A program made the position numbers and the translations under genes. From Erythrocercus mccallii (lineage: Eukaryota; Chordata; Aves; Passeriformes; Dicruridae), in NCBI GenBank assembly GCA_013397435.1, contig VZRG01000527.1, positions 208,625 through 272,624 of the forward strand: 64,000 nt of DNA, written 5' to 3'. Of the stretch, positions 27,892 to 39,800 are shown piece after piece. Each line of letters starts with the position of its first letter. Within the stretch, counting starts at the first letter, position 1. The notes below the pieces were generated by a model. The model searched no databases. It saw only the letters and a program-made list of their open reading frames with translations, and was not told where the DNA came from.

Positions 27892-30800
27892 CTGGAAAAA
27901 CAAAAGGTTCAAATGAACAACTTTAACAATCTTTAGGAAACCATGTTTGCATATATTTCACCTAGATAAACACATTCTGCACACATATTAATAAAACAGT
28001 AGTATTTACCATGCACTGAAACTCACTAACTGTATTTTTACTGTGCTAATTAATTCAACATTACAGGATGTACAAGTTAATGAACTAAAACATTAGAAAA
28101 GAACAAGAGGAGCAAAAGAAGCATTGAAGATTATTCACAGTGTCAACTTTAGTTCTCTGAAGTAGGTACTCACCTAGGTTTCACAGACTAACATATACAC
28201 TGAACAGAAAAAGGCTTCTACACTCAAGTAATCGTATCCATTACATGGAAACTTCATGATGGGTGAATATTGAAAAACATGTATGTGAGACATATGTTCT
28301 CCACCCTAGACCTAAATTTTAGCATTTCTTTCTCCCCACTCTCTGCCCACTAAGATTTACAATACTACTGATGCTCCTCTCCTTGGCAGGTTTCTTAAAG
28401 AAAGTAGCTTTACACAATAATGCCAGCTCTCTGGGTAGGACTCAGATGCCTAAAAGCAGGTAGTTGTTGACATTTAGAGAGGATAATAGGGTATGTGAGA
28501 TACCCAGGACGGCCTAGGAAATTTCATTCATGACTTATAGGACATCTGCAGCCTTCACAAACAGCAACCAGAAGCAGAGGTATCTGAAACAGCACAGCCC
28601 ATCTGTGTACATGCAAAGGAGCTCTACTTGAGCTGCCTGCCTTTCCCATTTCCTCCAGATGATTCTTCAACATCCCCACTGACTTCAATCTAATTTAGCA
28701 AGAAGAACAGAAATCTCAAGGATAACTAAACTCCATGAACTCCACAAGTAAATAAAGATCATGAACTGAAAAGAGGAGAAGGGTCTGAGCTGAGGGCAAG
28801 GCAAGAACACAACCATTACATACTCTGCTCACTAAGACCTCAACAGACACAAATCTCACAGTACAGGACATGTAGGTGTCAGAGGGATTTAACACAGAGA
28901 TGATCACTTACACAGGGATGATCACTGGAAGACAGATGAGGACAAGAACTCATAGGAAGTCAGACATATATTCATCTGCTGATGGATGACCCTCTTTAAA
29001 TGATTATTTAAATTATTTAAATGATTGTAATATATAACCTGAATAATGTTACACCAGTGGTAAGAACAGAAACATCAACAGTATTATGAAAACCTATTCC
29101 ATCCTCTCTGTAGCTCTCTTCTATCAAATACCAAAACTTGAAGTAACATTATCTGCCATTTTTCTCTTAATATTTATAAAAATTAGTTATAATCAACAGA
29201 GATAATTTTGAGCTTTCATGTGTAAGCAAGCTCCAAAAACACAGAGAGGGAGCAGCAATTAAGTACTCTAGAGGAAAAGACTCAGGTCAGAGCAGAGGAA
29301 CTGATGCTGAACTGTAATGAGAGTCAGGAATGAATGAAAGCAGAGCTGGCCCATAAGCAGTTTGATCTCATGACAGCTGGCTTGTTTGAAGGCTTTGTCT
29401 AGGACCTGAATGAAAGATGTCACTTCTGTGCATGTCTTTGTGGAGAGAGAATGACACCACAGAAGGATCAATGCTGCAGTGAGGATCAGTAGTGACATGA
29501 ACACTAGAGCTTCAAAGAACAGACTAGCAAGCAAAGACCAGACTAGCTGGAGGATTACCAGACATCCACAGAAGGTTCAGCAAATAGAATTCAAATAAAA
29601 AATAATGAAAAACATGGCAGTGAATGTCACTGACAATCAGCTTAAGAATTTAGTGAGAAAAGATGAGGTTGACAGAAGTCATATTTATCCACTATGTGAA
29701 GCTAAACTTACTGCACACTGAGTATGCATACTACAGATGAAGGCTATCAATAAATTAACTCTATAGGGCCACTAAACATAGATCCTGATCTTAAGAACAT
29801 TTAACTGAAAAGACAAAGAAAGGCTGGAAATATATTCATATAGCTTATGCATTTTCAGAACTTGAAACAATAGAATTAATATAACTTTCATACACCAAGA
29901 AGTATGGAAGTTAAATTCATACTAGAGTAGGTTGCTTAAATGACTTCTAATGACTAAACATAACAACAGTTTATTTCCTGACCTGAAGGAATACTACTGA
30001 ACAAATATGAAACCAGCGGTAAAATTATTATTTTGAACTATGATTAGCCATAGAGATTAAAAAAAAAGGTTGTAACATTCATAATACCCCATCCTATAAT
30101 TTCGATTAATAATATTAATTTATGGTGCTACAAAAGAGAATTTCTTCTACTCCTTTATGAGTTTTCTAAGTTAATTTATTAATGATACAATTAAAACTAT
30201 TTTTTTAATTATCCACCTAAAGAAAGAAATGTTTTAAAGGCATTAAACCACGATGTGATATCAATATGAAAACGTAGAGAATTTGCTTAAATATTTTGAA
30301 CAATATCAGAAAGAGTTATGGATGTCAGAGACAGAGCTGTACCCAGAGGCTGTAAGCAAGAGAGCCAAATTTTCCAGCAGAAAGGTGCTATTATCTTCCT
30401 AGGTGTTACATGTCTCAAAGGAAAACTGTAAGTAAAGCATTTAATTTCCTTAAGTAATTATTTATTTATTTGTGTATTTGACTACAGGCTCTATCTGCCT
30501 GGAGTGAAGACCATCACTTCATTTTGAAATCTATTGATCACATAAATTTCTCACCTCCCTCAGGTATTATGTTCAACCTGATATGCAGAAAGTACGTAAT
30601 TTACAGATATGCTGAAAGGACATTCTTTCTTATATTTTTTTTACAGATTATATTTAAAAATGTTGCTTTAGAAGTTCTTAATTTTCTTTCTGCTTTCATG
30701 CCTCTGTAACTCTGTCACACCAAGCTTTGTGCTCAGGTGGGAAAACTATCACAAAAAATCAGAATGCTCAAATTCAAATGACTCTTTCTTCAAAGGCTGT

Positions 30801-33716
30801 AGGTGGAACTGATCTACGATATGCAAATAAAACTCATTACTACCTTAACAGAATTATTTTAATAAATTATGGTAATTATTTCAGGGTATCAAATTAAGCT
30901 GGTAGAAATACATGTGTTTTGACCAACTTATTGTTTGGAGCTCAGAGGACAAGCTTTTATGCCAAAACATTCAGATGATCAGGGGTTTTTTTAATTAATT
31001 TTAAAAATATTCTGAAAGAACCCTCAAGCTGAAATATCAAAAAAGAGCGCCCTACAAAATTACTGAACCAAAACTACCAAAGTAACTTTTATGCATCTCT
31101 CCTAAAACAGGTACCTAAAATACCTGGTCAAACATGGAAAGTCAGCTGTGAAGAAACTAGACATGAAATCCTTTCTTACACGCTTTTTACTTGTATTTTA
31201 GCAACCACTGTATTTGTCCTTTTGCAGTGCTGTCTCTCATTTTCTATCTGTCCTGAGCACTGTGCCAAGCATTAATAAAGAGCAGGCTCAGTAATTACAA
31301 TTTTTGAACAGTCAAATCTAAAGGCAACAATCTCGATTTTTAATATTAATCTGATTTCTCTTGGAAACAACATTAGCAAAGCAATTGCTGTACTACCCTA
31401 AGTAACAGGGCTCTCATACAGATCAGTTTACTACATGCTCAGGTATGTTCCATAAATCTTGAAGTCATGGGTTTAAAATCAGGGAAACTGGACAATGACA
31501 CAATTCTTTTAAAATATATATATATATTGGAAGAGTTCAAGTTCCCCTTCTCTGGAATCTAAAAAAAAATCAATAAATAAAATAAAACTGGAGATGCAGA
31601 GATGTGGATTCTAGTTTTGCTTGTACCTCAGAGATTTTGGTAAATTTTATTATTCTATGTGTAAAAATGAGTGAAGGGGAAGAATATTCACATGTCACCA
31701 CAGGTTAACAGGTGACATGATGCACAGCAAAAGGCAATGAAAAATACAGTGAATAAATAACAATTAAACAGCAGAGGCAAGAGATCTTGGACCCAACTTG
31801 GTCTCGGTTCAGTACATTTTTGGCTAAAATAGTATTGGTTAGAGTTCCTTGATGGGTTTCTGAATACGGTTAAGACAAAGGTAGAAAAATGGGCTAAATA
31901 AAGACAATGTGATGGAGATGCTAGACAGTGTTTTTAGGTTATATTTTTTGAGTGTTTCTCCCTTTAAACTTTACTTGCAGGTGAATAATCCGTATTCTGT
32001 GTGACTCAATTCTGCATCCAAAAAATAGAAATAATGCTGCTTTAACTTGAACTTTTTCTATGTTGTCTAGCTGTCCAGTGAAGCAGCTTTCTTTTAGTAG
32101 TGCAGAAAGACCTAATCTGCATGGCACTGCAACAGAAACAGCAGCAACAGGAACAGAGAAAGTTACTTTTAATTAAGCAAAAAGCAAGTGATATCAACAT
32201 GGACATCAAGAAAACCTCCTCATCTGCAATTTTAAGGTCACTTAAATGCACTTTATAATCATATTTCTACCGTGAAATAAATTCAGCTATAGGTTTTGCC
32301 CACTTCATGATCCTCTAAATTCCCAGAACAACATTAAAAGGCTTCAGTGTCTATAAGAATCAAATAAACAAACTTGGTTAGTTAATGATGTGATAATTTC
32401 CCACATCTGAAGTACAAATTGCTCTGGAAGCAGAGGAGATTACCAAAGCAATGCAAAGAATAACTGGAAGCAATGAAACGACTTCAGAAAAACCAAGACT
32501 TAAGCTGAACACTTGGAGAAAGTTACTTACGATCAGATTTAATCAAAAGGTTTTAAGGGAAGCCATATACCCTGTAATCAGGAGCACTGAACATGGCACT
32601 ACAAACACATCACAGGGAAAAATCTGATACTCACAGGAGCTGGGATTTGATGACCTAACGTATGTTTTCCACACAATTCCTAAGGCACTGTAATTTTTCT
32701 AACTGAACTGCGTACTACTCTATTGTGCTGCACAGTGAAGAGCTTATAGACGATAGTATCAAGATCAAACCGGCAGTAACTTTCAATAAAAATTTCATGT
32801 TTTAGTTGAGGACTTCATATTCATCGACCAATTTAATGTGAAATACAAACATGAACCAAGCAATATTTTCAGGTTCATCTGCCAGAATGCCATTACAATG
32901 GCTCCCTTTTACACAGTACCTTTTATTTGCAGAAAGTGTTAACAATTTGCATTGCCTTTAAAGAATACTGTGTAAAGTCACAGATGTAAGCCATGGTGAT
33001 TACACAGTAGGATTTCATTCATTTTAACCTGAAGGCTATGATTATGCTTCTTATGAGTGTAAGAAAGCGTTTCCTGCCCCTGTAGCAAATTTCTTCAGTA
33101 ACATTTGCCTTCAATTCAATATTACTAACAGTTGTAATGTGTTTTGTTTGAGATAAGAAGATGGGAAAAATGTAAAATAAATTGTAATATGGGCTTATTT
33201 TTTTAAGTTTTCTTATTGACACAATAGTTTCTGTACACATAAAGATTCACTTATCCACCATTAGGAAACTGAGAGGGAAACTGGGAAAAAACTGGGAAAA
33301 AAACTGAGAAGAAAAAGAAAATGGATATATGTATATATGACACAAGACAAAGACTACTTCTAAATTGACTTCAGCCAAAACAGTTTTTGACATGAATGTG
33401 AAACTTAGCATGAATCTGCTATACATGTTTATTCTACATACCCATAACAAATACAATAACACACAAGCACACAGAATATACTGCTACAGAAGACAGGGAA
33501 GCTGTTCATTGCTACCAATTTTCTCTTCTATCCCCATTTTGAGTCCTCAAACTTTCTGTATTGTAGGGATGTGTCTTACAGACCTCCACTTTATATAGAT
33601 TCCCATTACAATAGAAATCACAACAATCCACGTGTACAATACAAATTCATTTCCAGTTCTGAAAAGAAGCGCAAGGTTTCTGACATTAAGATCAAATACA
33701 TAAACACCTTTAATAC
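27892..33716 (-). other. TRHDE: TRHDE intron splitting the zinc site (5,825 bp)
   Basis: This intron lies between the HELCHQ exon and the WFGDLV exon. On the minus strand it starts gtatta and ends ccag. Content is plain AT-rich sequence with an (AT)7 run at 31514-31527 and a short direct repeat around 28893-28926. No repeat element, RNA gene or convincing extra exon was recognised. Confidence 0.93.
31514..31527. repeat. (AT)7 microsatellite
   Basis: Seven uninterrupted AT dinucleotides lie inside the TRHDE intron that splits the zinc site. Confidence 0.95.
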
Positions 33717-33871
33717 CTGATGACATAGCTCATGCACAATGACCATGGTGACATCCAATAAGTATAAAATAGAAGAAATGCTTGGATCTAGCAGTATCCT
33801 TTGCTCCACGAAAACACTCAGTCCCCAGTTTTCCATAGCAGCATATGGATGCTTAGGCACAGCCAACAGAT
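33717..33871 (-). CDS. TRHDE: TRHDE internal exon: AAMEN motif and HELCH of the zinc site
   Basis: This exon codes part of the M1 zinc metallopeptidase domain of TRH-degrading ectoenzyme, a membrane ectopeptidase that removes the N-terminal pyroglutamate from thyrotropin-releasing hormone outside the cell. Read on the minus strand it follows an acceptor ending ttctatttctag and precedes a donor gtatta. It is 155 bp long: two bases complete an Asp codon begun in the previous exon, then 51 codons follow, ending in phase 0. Visible motifs are VPKHPYAAMENWGLSVF, with the exopeptidase motif in the AAMEN form typical of TRHDE rather than the GAMEN of other M1 enzymes, and VIVHELCHQ, holding two zinc-ligand His and the catalytic Glu. 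If HELCH is placed at residues 441-445 as I recall for the mammalian enzyme, the exon covers about 395-446 and the AAMEN Glu falls at 408, as expected. The frame is intact. The donor lacks the usual G at +5. ENPEP, ANPEP and LVRN are less likely because of AAMEN and HELCHQ. Confidence 0.96.
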
Positions 33872-36800
33872 CTAGAAATAGAAAATATATATGTTAACTC
33901 CTTATGGGAGCTACTATGCTCAAGATCTACTATAAGAAGGACCATAAATTATCACTAAAAGCATTTTAAATAACATGGGGGAAAAAAAACCCTACAACCA
34001 AAAAAAAACCCCAAAATGCTCTCTAGTAATATTTCTTAGGAAGCATTAATAAAATATTCATTTTTATCTTATGTCACTATCTGTTCACAAATAATTACCA
34101 TGTTATTGATGTAATATAGTACTTAGTACTTCTAATGAAGCTTTCTATACAGAATCCAGCTTATTTACAATACATTCTTGATTTACTTATGGGTTTGATA
34201 CTGCTTTGCATGTTTACTATACCGTATCAGCACACTAATACAGACTCTTACTACAAGTATTTTTTATCTTTTCATTAAAGCAACTCCCTTATGAACACCT
34301 TACACATCAAACTGTATGTAATGACTGATGTTTAGGGATGCACTGAAGAAATACTGTTTTGTAACATCAAGAAAAATGGCAAACTGTTCAGAATCCCCAG
34401 TTCTTGCTAAACAAGGCATCCTCCAGTGCACACTGTTGCAAGCGCACATCCTCTGGGAGCAAGGCTGCTGACAGCCACCTCTCAGTCCTGCCAGTTGGAA
34501 CAACGGAACCATATGCAACTTAAGGAACTTTACTTCAGTTTTGTATTCAGTAAGTGAGAAAATATTAGGAACAAGATAGGACAGTCCTTCAACAAGTAAA
34601 AAAAAAAGCACCAATGAATCTCTCCCAGTGGCATGAGGTTGAACAACCCAATACTTCAATACATGTCTTAGAAAAATCCTACTACAGAAAACTGAAAAAG
34701 AACTAAAAAGAACTAAATAACAGTCTGGAAAGAAATCTAAAATTACAGTAAATTTCCATAGGGAATGAACCAATACACAATTCTGCTTCATGGCAAAAAA
34801 CATCTGACAGAGCCCAGAAATAACTTGTTTGTCTATTAGAAGCCCAGTACAACCCATGTACAAATCAGACAGAATTTTGGAAGCTACAATGTGACATCAG
34901 CATGATGTTCCCTCCAGTCAAACTAATTAGCCTGACTTCTCAATTAATTAGCCTGGCTGCCACACTCCTCTCTCATTTGCTTCTACTACTTCTGCTTCCA
35001 AAGGTAGTTCATTGGCAGTTATCACAAGTCTGTCTAGGTGGTCCTTCACTGGGTGACTTCCTAACATGATCAAGAGAAATTCTGAACTAATTATTCCAAA
35101 TAATACTCTAAATTGTATTACAGCACTGACACCTCTCCTAGATTTGTCTGTTTTGGCTTGCCGATGCATGTGATGGAATTGGCTTGGAGAACAAACAGAC
35201 TGCAGGAGCTCTACTCCAAGATTCGTAGGAAGTTGCCACTGAAATACTGGGTAATGAGAATTTGAGTATATTCTGGCATTCCTAAAAAGGGCCTGATTCC
35301 ACAAGCATAAAAATACCAGCCTCCTAGTGAATTCAAGGCAAGTCTAGCAGCTACTTCCAAATACATGCAGAAAATATCCAAATCACAGAGACACACTTCA
35401 AATGTTAAAGAATAAATATTTTATAGTAAAGCAAACACTAGAACATGAGCCTAATTAAACAAAATAAAAATCTAAAGCATGGTGTTCAAGATTAGGCATG
35501 TGAGTAAATTCAAAACTACGTGTTCCTTTTCTTCCTCAGCTGAAGCTTGAACTGCATGATTTTTTTAGAATAACTGCAATTTGTTATAAATGACATGCAA
35601 AATGAAAAGCTCCTGTCTGCTATACAAAGAAGGAATAGGGATGGAGGAAAAAAAAGACACAAACATTACCAAGTGGAATCACTGAAGTTAACAGCAAGTT
35701 TTCATTAACATTAAATAGGGATCTCCCCCATTTTCAACTCTCTAAAGAAAGCCGTAACTTCTACACCAATTAAACTTTCCTCCAAAAGGTGTCTTCAGAA
35801 GATGAATACTGTTCTTATCTACCCCAATTAAGTTTTCAGCATTTTCCTTCAAACACAGAACAGAACTAGCACAAAATTAAGACCAAGTCCCTATTTTACA
35901 CTGATCCTTTCACCTCTTTATTCTCCTTTGGGTTCATTTGTACTTTTTGGTCTTTCTTTCCAGTCAAAACGGATAGACTTTGTCAGTGTCATCCAGTAAT
36001 AAACTGGAATAACTCTTGTGGAACTGGGAAACAAGGGTGAGGTCTCACACTAAACATATGTACAGGCTAATTATAGACTGTCTTTCACTACTTGTGTCGT
36101 TGGTATTGCTTTGCTGGTTTGGACTGATACTTTACAGCACTGACACACCAATAAAACCTTCCAATCTGATGGACAGATAACCGCCTTGCAGATAGGCAGC
36201 CACAGAGGGATATTTTAAATCACTTTCATCCAACACAGCCCCATTTCTCTGCAAGCCTGAAAAGTCCTTTCATGCACCGGCTACTGCTGAAAGGGCTTTT
36301 CTGAAGAGAGAAAACAAAACATATTAGATAACCCTGTCAGTTTCCAGAATGCTAATCCCTGCAGGTGACATGAGCATACCAATAATGTTGAGTGAATATG
36401 AGCACACTACCATTTTCTAGTACAGGGTCTGATACACTACGCTTTAATGCCAGAGACTTTCTTAATCTCCACTGACTGACAAAATGGTCTGTGAAAATAC
36501 TCATCATCACAAATTTTTTTGCTACTTACTGTCCACGTCTAAATTCTGAATATGCCAACTCTTAGTGTTAATTTTTCAGTGGTTGGTCTTTGATGGCTTC
36601 AAAAATTTCTACTACCTTTAAATAAAATTCCAAACACGTCTAGTTTTGTGGTAAAAGACACAATAATCTATATCTTTCTCTGGGGAGTAATAAACATTTG
36701 ATTTCAGAGGAACAATGTGTGATGTTCAAGTCTCAACATGAGAATTTGTATTTCCCTGTTTATCACACCGTTAGAGCCCTGAGCAAGGTATCTTGTGATC

Positions 36801-39800
36801 CTGGAGGTGACATCTATTAAGGTTTTAGTGTCATTTTTAAGGTACAAAAGGAGGAGTGATAATGCACATTTTGATGGAAATATCATTCACACATATTACT
36901 GCATGAAAGTGTTCTGCAGTAACTGCAAAATGGGAACTACTGACTATATAACAGCTTGTGTACATGCTGCATCCAGTCACTCTGTACACTATTTAATTAA
37001 ATTCTTTGTAAAGCACTTGTGAATGTTTGATTATGTGGATATTGCTGGGGAAATAGAAATGTGTGTTATTGCTTGCAGAGAATAATATCCTCATGCGTCA
37101 TAAAACTGTTACTTGAGATTTCCTGATACAGCAGTGCAGAGTCCCATGTAGTGCTGGAATAATAAAGGCTTTCCACCTCCTGGCCTTCATAGAGACTAAA
37201 TTCATAACCAACAAGTAAAAATTATATGGGTAAAATCAAATCACAAGACAGAAATGTGTTGGAGCTTCACACTAACATGCTATACTGGTACAATTATTTG
37301 AATACAAGGACAGCATTTGGGCTTTTCAAAAAATCTATTTCTGTGTGACTTTCGTGAAAAAAGAAAATAAGTTACAAAAATTGTACATAGCTCAACAGCT
37401 TGTTTTATTTCCAAACATTTAATTTAGGCATCATAATTATGTGAGTTTACATCAAAATATAATCCTCTGACATTATCAGCAAGTTATAATCCTAGTGCAA
37501 AATAGAGATCAGCAATTTCACACCTAAGTTGGCCACAAAGCAAATACACATTTCGTGGGTTTTTTTAATCTATGAACTTAGTATCTGTGCAATTTGCACA
37601 AATTACACTGTTTTTCAATCTTTGCCACTCAGTCATGGTGTCTTCTAGGTTCTGTTAAAAACCATTATATTCCCCAAAGCACAAATTAGGAATATCACTC
37701 TTACTTTAAATGAGAGCAAGGTTAGGACAGAAAAGGATTAAGTGCAAAATGATCCAGCTCTCTCTAGAAGAGCACCATGAATCCGTGGGGCCTTTTCCCC
37801 TCCTTTACCATCCTACTCTATTGCAAACATCAAACCATCTTCTTCATCGCTGTGATTCCACTATATTTAACCACCCCTTTTGAAGTTGGACAGGGATATT
37901 GGTATAACATGCACACATCCACACTATACATATAAATATGAGTGCGTGAATAAACACCAACAGACATCCACATCTTATTAACATTACGTACTGCAATCTT
38001 ATTTGTTTTAGCTGCTGGCTGTAATGTAACCCAGGGCTAGATACTCCAGAACATATGACAGATTTCTAATACTCATAGTGGAAGTTAAAAAGCACTAAGG
38101 GAAAAAAAAAACAAACCAAGACGTAAAAACTAATTCTGCAAATTTTCTGTTAGCATACATGAGAAGTTTCCCAAATAAATATCTGAGACCCCTGAAACAC
38201 TGCAAGTTGTAAATGATAACATAAAGTGAAACAAGAATTTTCTGTCAAGCATCTTTACACATATGTTTTCCTTAATAAACCCATGAGGCATGCAGGGCTA
38301 AACTGTTCACTCCATGAACGCCATGTTTTTCCCTTATAATCCCCACTTTTATTACAAAAATGACACTACAAAAATAATTTGAATTTATCTATGTGTCTCT
38401 CACAATGTCATTTTCATTCATTTCTTCAGAAGCTTTCTTCAGGATATTGGTGCAGGTATTTTGCTCCCAGCATTTCCACTTTTCTGACAACAAATTCTAC
38501 AAATTAAGAGGAAGCATGGACTAGAATCAGTTTATTTAAGTCATGCCATAAGTATGTTTTTCTGCCCTTTCCCAGTACTGCATAATGCAATCAATAGCTT
38601 TATTAAATCTCTCTAAAGGCCTTGTGCAATTTCCTAAATGAATGCTACTGTACCAGTAGAAAAAAAAACTGTTTACCAGAAGGGTGTATATTTCTGCCAC
38701 TCAGATTCCTTAATCAAAGTAATTTGTTTTACTAAGTAGAAGATTCTTTTCTGTAGCACAATACCATTTCATGATTTATGCAGATTTTAATGAACAAGCC
38801 AAATACAAAAAGTGACAGATCTCATTAAAAAACATGAAGTCAAACAGTAGTTATTGTAAGAAATATCCAAATTTTCTACTGATAAAGAACTACTGATAAT
38901 GGTACTTATAAGAAATATCTAAATTAGCTGCTGATTTTTTTTTTCTTTTGTGCACTGTTTGATCAGTATATGTCAGAAAAGTTTGTTCTGGAAAATCAAG
39001 TGACTTCTTTATATACTTTCATCCCCTTAAAAAGATATGGGGAGGGAGCAGGCAGGCAGGGTAACAACACAATGGGATGACACACCAAAAAACCCAAACA
39101 TCCCAGGGCTGGTAAAATCTCTCTCAAGCCAATGTTTGCCTTGAGACACTCTGAAACACCCTATTTTCAAAAAACACTCAGTGCATGTTTCCTGAAAACT
39201 AAATCAATTCAGTGTTTCCCTTTTGGCAGTTAGGAGCTAAACACCCTAAATTAGCTGTCTTTAAATTTAATAGTATTCTTCTGTCTTAGTACATGTAAAG
39301 TATCAAAATGCACAGAAGCCACAAATAACCTGGGTGACATCCCCACAGGAAATCTTCGATTAACGTTCCTGTTCAGCCAAATGCTTATTCTGGTGCCCAT
39401 CAGTTTTTATCTCTTTTTATCTTTTGCAGGTTTACACCACCACCACCCTTCTGTAAGCTTGACACTTAACAACCCACACAGATGATGGCCTGCAGAGTTA
39501 ATGCAAAGGTCTCAAATTGTCTGCCATTATTAAGGACAAATCCAATGGCTTGTTGCAGACCCTGAGGAGAAATCACTACACACAACAGTTTATTGCTGGG
39601 GTTTTTTATTGCTTCTTATTGCTGTATGAAGTATTACTTAACATTAACTGACATAAACAATGGATGGATTCTCAGAATGTTTGATACATATAGCAGACGT
39701 TTCATGCAACGTGAAGATTAAAGAGTCCAAGAGGGGAAAAAAATGTGGGAGAGAAAGCTGGGGAGGGTAAGGAGAGAGAATATGCAGAAATACAGAAAGA

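Noticed and set aside
27673..27912. 79-codon frame read as one small M1-peptidase-like protein
   Set aside because: Only 27778-27891 is coding. The residues before WFGDLV and after YPGWNM come from intron sequence beyond clear acceptor and donor sites.
33618..33866. 82-codon frame starting at MAVPKHPYAA as an independent gene
   Set aside because: It is the TRHDE exon plus 32 intron codons. The apparent Met at its start comes from an alternative-start (non-ATG) reading of LAVPK, and the acceptor lies just upstream at 33872.
34948..35304. 118-codon minus-strand frame ending NERGVWQPG
   Set aside because: No family recognised, no splice-site match to TRHDE, and its length is compatible with chance.
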